From a virus, in the IMG/VR virus record IMGVR_UViG_3300035688_000024, positions 1-38,461 of that record: a stretch of DNA of 38,461 bases. One strand, given 5' to 3'. The translations under genes were made by a program, and so were the position numbers. The first letter of the stretch is position 1; the number at the start of each line of letters is the position of its first letter. Below, piece by piece: positions 24,054 through 29,549 of this stretch. Under the pieces are notes generated by a model, which was given only the letters and a program-made list of their open reading frames with translations, made no database searches and was not told where the DNA came from.

Positions 24054-24227
24054 TTATTTTCCTCCTTTCGTTGCTACTTTATATTTGGCATATTTATCAA
24101 CATAGTCTGGGCAGTCGGGAACGCTGGCATCCTCGCTATATTTATCTTTTTTCCAGGGATGAATTTCACATTTCCCTTTCCATTGAGAAGTTGTTTGCCA
24201 GGATTCACAGTTCCGACAGAGTTGCAT
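24054..24227 (-). CDS. Cys-rich microprotein (57 aa)
   Basis: MQLCRNCESW opens with CxxC, then single Cys at about 21 and 39 (KCEIHPW, VPDCPDY) complete a likely metal site. Its stop is directly followed by the next gene's ATG, whose GGAGG site it contains. Unknown role. Confidence 0.65.
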   Translation of the reverse strand: MQLCRNCESWQTTSQWKGKCEIHPWKKDKYSEDASVPDCPDYVDKYAKYKVATKGGK

Positions 24228-24228
24228 A

Positions 24229-24435
24229 TTAACCGCCCTTCCTTATCATTTCTTGCTCCAACAGCCTATCCTCTTCCCCTTTCAGGTGAGCATCAACGGC
24301 CAGGGAACACTTGCCGAAACGCTCATTCCATAGAGGGCAATTACTTTGACAACAACTTGTATCAAACCAATCACCCCTATCTTTTCTTTCTTGGCTGAGA
24401 CTTGCCCATGCAATCAATCTAAATTGACATTCCAT
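24229..24435 (-). CDS. Cys-rich small protein (68 aa)
   Basis: Four Cys cluster in the middle (SCCQSNCPLWNERFGKC, residues 27-43), with a charged helical tail. A compact iron-sulfur or zinc site is possible. It lies 2 bases before the following microprotein. Confidence 0.6.
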   Translation of the reverse strand: MECQFRLIAWASLSQERKDRGDWFDTSCCQSNCPLWNERFGKCSLAVDAHLKGEEDRLLEQEMIRKGG

Positions 24436-24436
24436 C

Positions 24437-24652
24437 TTATTCCGTCCTTTCCACCACAGTTCGCCAGATCACTGGCGGGCTTTCTATTGCCCCGAAACTC
24501 ATGCACTCAAGGATATAGGCTATCCGCCATCTGTTCTCAGGTAATTTGAGCAATCGCTCAGCCTCTAATCTAGCCTCATCACAAGTGTAATGCTTGGTAT
24601 TTGGGATGCCTTGACCTTCAATCCATACCATCCAGAATTTATATTCGCTCAT
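24437..24652 (-). CDS. Hypothetical protein (71 aa)
   Basis: It begins MSEYKFWMVWIEG, then HYTCDEARLEAERLLKLPEN, a common small phage or plasmid pattern of a beta strand plus a helix rich in Ala/Glu/Arg. The start overlaps the upstream stop by 4 bases. Confidence 0.62.
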   Translation of the reverse strand: MSEYKFWMVWIEGQGIPNTKHYTCDEARLEAERLLKLPENRWRIAYILECMSFGAIESPPVIWRTVVERTE

Positions 24653-24843
24653 TTCATTCCCTCTTTTTCAGCTTCAGGCAAGGCATTAAACTTTGCCAAG
24701 ACTTTTGAAGCCTTCTCGACCACAGTAGCTAAGTCCGGGTTGATACAATTTCGCTTGATTTGTTTGGCTAGCTCCGCGGAGCTTGCGTTAAGCAAAGCCT
24801 GCGTTTCGCCCTTAGAGAACTCGATCCTCTTTTTAGTTATCAT
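24649..24843 (-). CDS. Hypothetical helical protein (64 aa)
   Basis: Three short helices (SKGETQALLNAS, AELAKQIKRNC, DLATVVEKASKVLAKF) could form a small bundle. It overlaps genes on both sides. Unrecognised. Confidence 0.62.
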   Translation of the reverse strand: MITKKRIEFSKGETQALLNASSAELAKQIKRNCINPDLATVVEKASKVLAKFNALPEAEKEGMK

Positions 24844-25012
24844 ATTTCCCCGCCTCGATTTCTTTTAAGACGTTGCATATCTCGACCCCGGTTTGGCTGA
24901 AGCGAGCGACAACCTGGCCGTCTTTGAGAAGTTCCAGGATATGATCGCCCTCTTCCCTCACATCAATGCCTTGCCTTCTCTGCTCTTCCGTGATATAATT
25001 AGACTTTAACAA
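24833..25012 (-). CDS. Small protein with TTG start (59 aa)
   Basis: Frame LLKSNYITEEQRRQG... opens at TTG 25012 with GGGGAG 8 bases upstream. DGQVVARFSQTGVEI suggests a beta hairpin. It overlaps the KGG gene by 14 bases and the next gene by 11. Confidence 0.55.
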   Translation of the reverse strand: MLKSNYITEEQRRQGIDVREEGDHILELLKDGQVVARFSQTGVEICNVLKEIEAGKYDN

Positions 25013-25286
25013 TTTCTCTACTCCCCGGGGCTGGAAGTAACTCCAGCCCCTCTTGTATTTCAGGACCGCTCGACTCCGCGGCTGATGTACTCTTTGGTCT
25101 CCCTCCCCTAAGTCCCATTTCTACATAGTGTTCTCTTCCGTATCTCTTAAATGTGGCTTCACCTCCTTTCTGCCCGTTCTCTGAAAAGAATTGGCTCTTT
25201 ATTAAGTGTCCGCACAAAGGACATAAAGTCGGATACTTGTCCCTTGTCGCTATTCCACCTTTATGCCCTGAGTCTTTAGGGTTCAT
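24999..25286 (-). CDS. KGG-motif protein with zinc knuckle (95 aa)
   Basis: Two Gly-rich repeats, GQKGGEATFKRYGREHYVEMG and GLRGGRPK (about 38-66), resemble the bacterial stress-type KGG motif. An N-terminal HKGGIATRDKYPTLCPLCGH adds a third KGG and a CxxC pair. Such proteins are often disordered and hydrophilic. The start overlaps the HNH gene's end by 11 bases. Confidence 0.68.
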   Translation of the reverse strand: MNPKDSGHKGGIATRDKYPTLCPLCGHLIKSQFFSENGQKGGEATFKRYGREHYVEMGLRGGRPKSTSAAESSGPEIQEGLELLPAPGSREIVKV

Positions 25287-25659
25287 TTCCCGCCTCGGTA
25301 ATCATCGTTATTGCCTCGCCAATTTGTGGCATAGTTGGTGATGTTTTCTGCCCATTTGGTCTATGTAAATTCAAGTGGCATTGATTGCAAAGGGTGATGA
25401 GATTAGAGAACTTATTGTTATTTACATTGCCATCGAGATGATGAACGACTAGGTTTTTCTCCTCTGCGCATTTTTGACATTTGCCACTATCCCTTTTAAT
25501 AACCATATTGTGAATTCGCCGATACCAGCCATTCTCATGTTTTAGGCTCGCACAATTTCTGTAGTAACCACTGATAAGTTGATGGACTCGTTGCCTTGAT
25601 ACGCCATATAGTGCCCCAATCGCTGCGTAGGAATAACCTAATTCTTTTAGACGAGCCAT
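25276..25659 (-). CDS. HNH endonuclease with helix-turn-helix, first early gene (127 aa)
   Basis: Residues 1-30 form a helix-turn-helix (LGYSYAAIGALYGVSRQRVHQLI). The nuclease core follows: KCQKCAEEKNLVVHHLDGNVNNN (about 58-80) and LITLCNQCHLNLHR (about 86-99), two CxxC zinc pairs around the HH and N residues. A frame from ATG 25722 is rejected because it would start inside the promoter's -35. ATG 25659, 35 bases past the -10, follows AGGGTTG. Confidence 0.82.
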   Translation of the reverse strand: MARLKELGYSYAAIGALYGVSRQRVHQLISGYYRNCASLKHENGWYRRIHNMVIKRDSGKCQKCAEEKNLVVHHLDGNVNNNKFSNLITLCNQCHLNLHRPNGQKTSPTMPQIGEAITMITEAGNEP

Positions 25660-25693
25660 GTTTTCAACCCTGTTCACTTTATCCACTGTGCCT

Positions 25694-25722
25694 ATCTTAC
25701 ACCCCCCTTGCGAAAATGTCAA
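25694..25722 (-). promoter_or_regulatory. Early leftward promoter
   Basis: A perfect TTGACA (25717-25722), 17-base spacer and TAAGAT -10 (25694-25699) drive the early operon. Upstream of the -35, three copies of a GGCTAT/AGCTAT word (25725-25730, 25736-25741, 25745-25750) may be a regulator site. Confidence 0.85.
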
Positions 25723-25779
25723 GGGGCTATTTCGTAGCTATTTTGGCTATAAAAGTCATCAAAATTGGGCGGTAGCAAA

Positions 25780-25808
25780 TTGCAACATACTGGTGACTAG
25801 AACATAGT
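25780..25808 (+). promoter_or_regulatory. Candidate repressor promoter
   Basis: TTGCAA, 17 bases, CATAGT. The -10 lies inside the palindrome at 25797-25813, which would allow autoregulation. An alternative, TTGTTA/TAATTA (25864-25894, 19-base spacer), would give an almost leaderless repressor mRNA. Confidence 0.4.
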
Positions 25809-25813
25809 TCTAG
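25797..25813. promoter_or_regulatory. Palindromic operator candidate
   Basis: A perfect 7-bp inverted repeat CTAGAAC-ATA-GTTCTAG lies between the divergent early and lysogeny transcripts. A second AGAACATA half site follows at 25812-25819, and reverse TTGTTCA words occur at 25831 and 25854. The GAAC/GTTC arms recall SOS-type boxes but with a 3-base spacer. Confidence 0.75.
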
Positions 25814-25908
25814 AACATAAGACCTTCCTATTGTTCAACACCAGATGTATCATTTGTTCACACTTGTTAAACTTGGCGACAGAGCAAATAATTAACCATG
25901 ATACTGCC

Positions 25909-26505
25909 ATGACCGAAGAGGCTATTGGGCACAAACTTAGACGCCTCAGAGAGCAAGCGCGTCTCAGTAAAAGAGAATTGGCAAGACGTTCAGGCATTGA
26001 TAGGGTACACATCATAAAAATAGAGAGTGGAAAGGTTAAAAGCATCACACTGAAAACAGCTCAGCGCCTTGCCAAAGGCTTAGACAAACCTCCAAGCGTC
26101 TTCTTTGGCGAGTCCCCTGAGTTAAAATTCGCGCCCAAAACCTCGCTGGCTGACTTGGAGCTCAGTATTAAGGCTTATATTCCCGTCTATACCGAAGTCT
26201 CCGCCGGGGACGGGATTGAACCAATAGATTGGGTTGCCTGCACTAGAGTTAAGGCAGCACCTGAATCCTTACGAGCTTATAGAGTGAAGGGCTTTTGTCT
26301 TATGCCAGAAATTCTTGAAGGGGATACGGTGATAGTTGATACTGAGCAACAGCCTAGCCCTGGTAAATTGGTAGTAGTCATCATAGATGGACAAGCATCA
26401 GTTAAGCGTTTTACCGGCGATTATCTTGAGGATAACAATGGCAAATACCGGCCTGATAATGTTCACACCCATGGCGTAGTCGTTGGCATTTATAGGGAAA
26501 AGTAA
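25909..26505 (+). CDS. Phage repressor: HTH plus S24-like domain with Cys in place of Ser
   Basis: Residues 1-60 are an XRE helix-turn-helix (LRRLREQARLSKRELARRSG, then IKIESGKVKS). Residues 95-198 are the LexA/CI-type C-terminal domain. In the usual G-D-S-M-x-P site the sequence reads GFCLMP, putting Cys130 where the catalytic Ser should be. The partner Lys166 (SVKRF) is kept. Self-cleavage may therefore be lost or altered. The start is placed at ATG 25909; the upstream frame from 25831 adds unrelated residues. No ribosome site is seen, so the mRNA may be leaderless as for lambda cI. Confidence 0.86.
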   Translation: MTEEAIGHKLRRLREQARLSKRELARRSGIDRVHIIKIESGKVKSITLKTAQRLAKGLDKPPSVFFGESPELKFAPKTSLADLELSIKAYIPVYTEVSAGDGIEPIDWVACTRVKAAPESLRAYRVKGFCLMPEILEGDTVIVDTEQQPSPGKLVVVIIDGQASVKRFTGDYLEDNNGKYRPDNVHTHGVVVGIYREK

Positions 26506-26514
26506 GAGGTTGAA

Positions 26515-26868
26515 GTGAAAAGGGTAGGAATAATTGTCGGTATCGTTGCAGTCATAATCATTATCGTTGTGATTGTTATGTGTACTGGTCCTAGAGATTC
26601 GGCATTTCAAATTAAAGTCTCAGGAACAGAGGGTCTATTTTTTTCGGGCAGTTACCTAGTAATTACGGCAGATGGTCAATCCATCTCTAAATCAGTAGAC
26701 AGTCTTATTCCCGCAGAATATTCTGTAACTGGGACAATGGTTTCAGTTACCTTTCAGAAACAAACTGAAGATGGTTTTCTTAAGGTAGAAATAATCAAGG
26801 ATGGTGAAGTCCTTGCCGATGAGTACACCATCGCTGCCTATGGCATTGTCTCTATTGCCACAGATTAA
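26515..26868 (+). CDS. Membrane-anchored beta protein beside the repressor (117 aa)
   Basis: Residues 3-22 are a very hydrophobic span (VGIIVGIVAVIIIIVVIVM) ending at a Cys, so it is a signal anchor or imperfect lipobox. The rest is an extracytoplasmic beta domain (VSGTEGLFFSGSYLVITADG, YSVTGTMVSVTFQKQ), somewhat like MmpS-type domains. GTG 26515 follows AGAGGTTG. Co-transcription with the repressor suggests expression in lysogens, for example in surface change or superinfection exclusion. That is inference. Confidence 0.65.
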   Translation: MKRVGIIVGIVAVIIIIVVIVMCTGPRDSAFQIKVSGTEGLFFSGSYLVITADGQSISKSVDSLIPAEYSVTGTMVSVTFQKQTEDGFLKVEIIKDGEVLADEYTIAAYGIVSIATD

Positions 26869-26899
26869 CAGAACATCCTTGCTAGTTTTTGAGAATAGG

Positions 26900-26943
26900 G
26901 ACTCTTAATCAGCAGGTTCAGGGTTCGAGACCCTGGCGGCTCA
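26900..26943 (+). other. Candidate attP core: 3' half of tRNA-Lys(CTT)
   Basis: Reading along the plus strand: anticodon loop CTCTTAA (anticodon CTT, 26902-26908), the 3' anticodon strand, variable loop, an intact T arm (CAGGG-TTCGAGA-CCCTG, 26919-26935), the 3' acceptor strand GCGGCTC and discriminator A (26943). The 5' half of a tRNA is absent. Tyrosine integrases commonly use exactly this part of a host tRNA, and the integrase starts 4 bases later. Confidence 0.85.
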
Positions 26944-26946
26944 CAA

Positions 26947-27933
26947 ATGAATCTAATTAAAAGAGGCTCGATTCAGTTTATACCAACTGACTTTTACGGC
27001 ATATTATCTCAAATAGGCGAAAACATACAGCTTTTACACCAAATGACTAATACTTTTATTCAAAAGGAATTGCACCAGGCAAGTGAAGAATTCCTCTTCA
27101 GCCTTAAGCTCGAAAACAGAACCCCTGCAACCCTCCGGTATTATCGCCAGCATTTAGATTATTTTCTCTCACAACCCCTGCCGCGATATATCCATGACAT
27201 TACCAAGGAACATATAAAAGATTATCTCAAAACAAAACAGGCTACTGTTTATATGATGCACGGCTCATATCGAGCTCTTAGAGCCTTTTTTAATTGGGCG
27301 ACCAAGGAACATTATTATATAGGCGCTAATCCCGTATTAAGCACGAAGGCTCCCACATTGCCCCGTAAAAATATCCCTACTATTGGTCCCACGGAGTTTA
27401 AGGCATTGGTCAAATCGTGTGATGATAAATTCCTGGGTAGGAGAGACAAGGCAATCCTCTTTATTCTATATGATACCGGGATAAGACTCCAGGAATTGAC
27501 GAATCTGAAGTTATCTGATATAGACCTGGGCAATGGACTTTTTAAGATCACCGGTAAGGGAAATAAGGAACGCATGGTAAGGATAGGGCGCGTGACAATT
27601 AAGGTACTCTGGAATTATCTAAAGATACGTAGTGGCCAGTATAATAACCTCTGGCTTACCGAGGAACGGATACCAATACAAGCGAATGGTTTAAGCCAAG
27701 CTATTAAGCGCATGAGCATAGCAGCCAATGTGCCTAATCTCTCCGCTCATAAATTCCGCCATAGCTTTGCGGTGAATTTTCTCAGAAATGGGGGGGATAT
27801 TTTCTCGCTCCAGATTTTATTGGGGCATTCTGACCTGGCTATGGTTCGGAGATATAGCGGTGCCTTAAATACTGATGATGCCCTGCTATCCCATGAAAAG
27901 TTTAGCCCGGTAGATAGACTCGGCCTAAAATAA
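26947..27933 (+). CDS. int: Tyrosine recombinase integrase (328 aa)
   Basis: Site-specific integration enzyme. An N-terminal extension (1-35) precedes a core-binding helical domain (about 45-135). The catalytic domain has Arg in TGIRLQEL (about 180), the H-x-x-R box HKFRHSF (about 268), LGHSDL (about 293) and the nucleophile Tyr in VRRYSG (about 303). All key residues are present. The ATG at 26947 sits against attP and lacks a ribosome site; ATG 27043 is an alternative. After integration the gene would lie just downstream of, and co-directional with, the host tRNA. Confidence 0.94.
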   Translation: MNLIKRGSIQFIPTDFYGILSQIGENIQLLHQMTNTFIQKELHQASEEFLFSLKLENRTPATLRYYRQHLDYFLSQPLPRYIHDITKEHIKDYLKTKQATVYMMHGSYRALRAFFNWATKEHYYIGANPVLSTKAPTLPRKNIPTIGPTEFKALVKSCDDKFLGRRDKAILFILYDTGIRLQELTNLKLSDIDLGNGLFKITGKGNKERMVRIGRVTIKVLWNYLKIRSGQYNNLWLTEERIPIQANGLSQAIKRMSIAANVPNLSAHKFRHSFAVNFLRNGGDIFSLQILLGHSDLAMVRRYSGALNTDDALLSHEKFSPVDRLGLK

Positions 27934-27939
27934 AAAGAG

Positions 27940-27964
27940 AACCCTGGATTTCTCCAGGGTTTTC
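27940..27964 (+). terminator. Integrase terminator
   Basis: An 8-bp stem AACCCTGG/CCAGGGTT with a 6-base loop is followed by TTC on the plus strand and preceded by an A-rich run, so it could work on both strands. Confidence 0.75.
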
Positions 27965-28040
27965 TGTGCGATGTTAAGGCAGGGTATTCGATATGGACTA
28001 AAGAGTCGCAAAACAAGTTCAACAGGCAGCCAGCAACCTC

Positions 28041-28223
28041 CTAGGGGCATACTAGCTTATTTGGGCTTAATTCCCCCTTAGCGATAATCTTTGTCTCTGA
28101 GTCCCTTGCAGCTTGGTCTAAGATAAAATGAATAACCTCTTCCCTAATCCCATCCTTGCGCATCCTTTGAATAAGTTGACTAAGTTCGTCTTCATATTTC
28201 TCGATTTTGGTAACATCATCCAT
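28041..28223 (-). CDS. Small helical protein (60 aa)
   Basis: This is an acidic, all-helical protein (MDDVTKIEKYEDELSQLIQRM, EEVIHFILDQAARD), pointing away from the zinc-ribbon gene. A GGGGG stretch lies 12 bases before the ATG. Unrecognised. It may be a small regulator of the accessory region. Confidence 0.55.
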   Translation of the reverse strand: MDDVTKIEKYEDELSQLIQRMRKDGIREEVIHFILDQAARDSETKIIAKGELSPNKLVCP

Positions 28224-28253
28224 TGTCCATTACCCCCTAGTAAGTGCTTGAGA

Positions 28254-28282
28254 TTGACATAGTTTTACATATATGCTATGCT
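28254..28282 (+). promoter_or_regulatory. Accessory-region promoter
   Basis: TTGACA, 17 bases, TATGCT with an extended TGC just before it. Transcription would begin near 28289, giving only about 7 leader bases before ATG 28296. Confidence 0.8.
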
Positions 28283-28295
28283 TATAAGTAAAGAT

Positions 28296-28427
28296 ATGAA
28301 GCTAAAAATACCGAGATTAACCTGTAAGCGATGCGGTCATACTTGGACACCACGCCAAGAAGAGGTTACTATCTGCCCGAAATGTAAATCTCCCTATTGG
28401 AATAAGGCTAGGAGAAAACATGCCTAA
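28296..28427 (+). CDS. Zinc-ribbon microprotein (43 aa)
   Basis: [12 protein letters not shown] (residues 9-20) and [11 protein letters not shown] (27-37) form the CxxC-x13-CxxC zinc ribbon common in phage and mobile-element proteins. It overlaps the HNH gene by 8 bases. It might help nuclease binding or act as a transcription modulator. Confidence 0.75.
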   Translation: MKLKIPRLTCKRCGHTWTPRQEEVTICPKCKSPYWNKARRKHA

Positions 28428-28953
28428 AATTGGGGAAATCAGAAGAGCACAAGAAATTTGGGTTGATAAATATCCTCAAGGCGACACAAGTAAGAAAAGC
28501 AAATATGTCAAATATATTTGGTACGCCTGTGTAAATTGTGGCAAGGAGCGATGGGTTCAATTAAAAAGAGGGTATCCCAAAGATAAACATTGTCTTTCAT
28601 GCGGGAAAAAGGGCAATAGGCATCCTAACTGGAAAGGGGGACGGATTTATGATGGACATGGTTATATTACTATATTACTCCTTCCAGATGATTTCTTTTA
28701 TCCAATGGCTGATAAAGAGGGGTATGTGTTTGAGCACCGCCTGGTCATGGCAAAGCATCTAGGATGATGCTTACATTCGTGGGAAGTTATCCATCATAAA
28801 AACGGGATAAAGGATGATAACCGCTTTGAAAATCTTGAATTACATGCCAGTAGAGGTGACCATATTATAAGTCACAACAAGGGTTACCGAGATGGGTATT
28901 TAAAAGGTTATCAAGAGGGATTGAAACAAGCATTAAAAAGTTCTGCAAATTAG
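28420..28953 (+). pseudogene. HNH endonuclease interrupted by in-frame TGA
   Basis: The frame spans 178 codons with TGA at 28765-28767. Before it are a zinc pair (CVNCGKE, CLSCGKK) and [12 protein letters not shown]. After it, in the same frame, is the rest of the HNH core, [26 protein letters not shown], then a helical tail to TAG 28953. Relatives usually have Arg at this point, so one CGA-to-TGA change explains the break. Other genes here use TGA as stop, so recoding of the whole genome is excluded. The N-terminal piece alone lacks the active site. Confidence 0.82.
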
Positions 28954-29114
28954 GGTTGTCCATTCTTTTGAAGCCTCGTTAATGCCCGAATCTCGCCCTC
29001 AAGTTTAAGAGCCTCCTGCAAAAGTGCCTGTTTCCTTTGCTCACCAGCGTTTATTTCGTTGACTACCTCGACTTGCTTTTTCTTGGCCTCTTCCAATTCT
29101 TTTTGAATGTCCAT
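28950..29114 (-). CDS. Coiled-coil microprotein (54 aa)
   Basis: [14 protein letters not shown]... is one uninterrupted charged helix with heptad spacing to about residue 46. Its stop overlaps the stop of the convergent HNH gene. A GGAGGCAA site precedes ATG 29114. Confidence 0.65.
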   Translation of the reverse strand: MDIQKELEEAKKKQVEVVNEINAGEQRKQALLQEALKLEGEIRALTRLQKNGQP

Positions 29115-29177
29115 TTGCCTCCTAAATATAGTAGGTAAAATTGATAAAAGCGGGGGATAAGAAGTTGCGACTTGGGG

Positions 29178-29504
29178 TTATAGAACTCTAATCAAGCCTA
29201 TTCCATTGCGTAAACAGACAACGGAGAACACGACTATAAAGATGATTAAGGCTATTTTTAATGCGCGAGGGTGATTACTACCAGCCCACAATGCTATTGC
29301 TACAAGACCTATTGCCCATGTTATCTTAATGACCCATGCCCCCATCCCAAATTGCTCCAAAAGGTATCTCATTATCAGGTTGGTCTCACCCATTCCATTA
29401 TTTATAGCCATTTGAGTTAGTATAGCATCCAGAATATTCAGCCCAACCAAAACGCCAGCTAGTTTCAAATGTGGCAGTCTCTTAAGTTTATGTAATGCCT
29501 CCAT
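29178..29504 (-). CDS. Multi-span membrane protein, DUF5658-like (108 aa)
   Basis: Three hydrophobic spans (about 14-34, 55-73 and 82-100). The first holds LNILDAILTQMAINNG, followed by ETNLIMRYLLEQ, matching the DUF5658 pattern of small membrane proteins. It has its own promoter and possibly no leader. Possible roles include lysis or membrane alteration in the lysogen. Confidence 0.65.
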   Translation of the reverse strand: MEALHKLKRLPHLKLAGVLVGLNILDAILTQMAINNGMGETNLIMRYLLEQFGMGAWVIKITWAIGLVAIALWAGSNHPRALKIALIIFIVVFSVVCLRNGIGLIRVL

Positions 29505-29511
29505 TTCTTAC

Positions 29512-29540
29512 AGACTAGGAGACTTTGACTGTTTTGTCAA
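29512..29540 (-). promoter_or_regulatory. Promoter for the membrane protein gene
   Basis: TTGACA (29535-29540), 17 bases, TAGTCT (29512-29517). Transcription would begin at about 29505, next to ATG 29504, implying a leaderless mRNA. Confidence 0.65.
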
Positions 29541-29549
29541 CTTTTAGTA

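Noticed and set aside
23940-24398. 152-residue plus-strand frame
   Set aside because: It runs opposite to overlapping minus genes with ribosome sites, and has no motif.
28765-28767. Genome-wide UGA recoding
   Set aside because: Several overlapped genes clearly end with TGA (for example the small gene before terS and the fusion gene), so UGA is a stop here.
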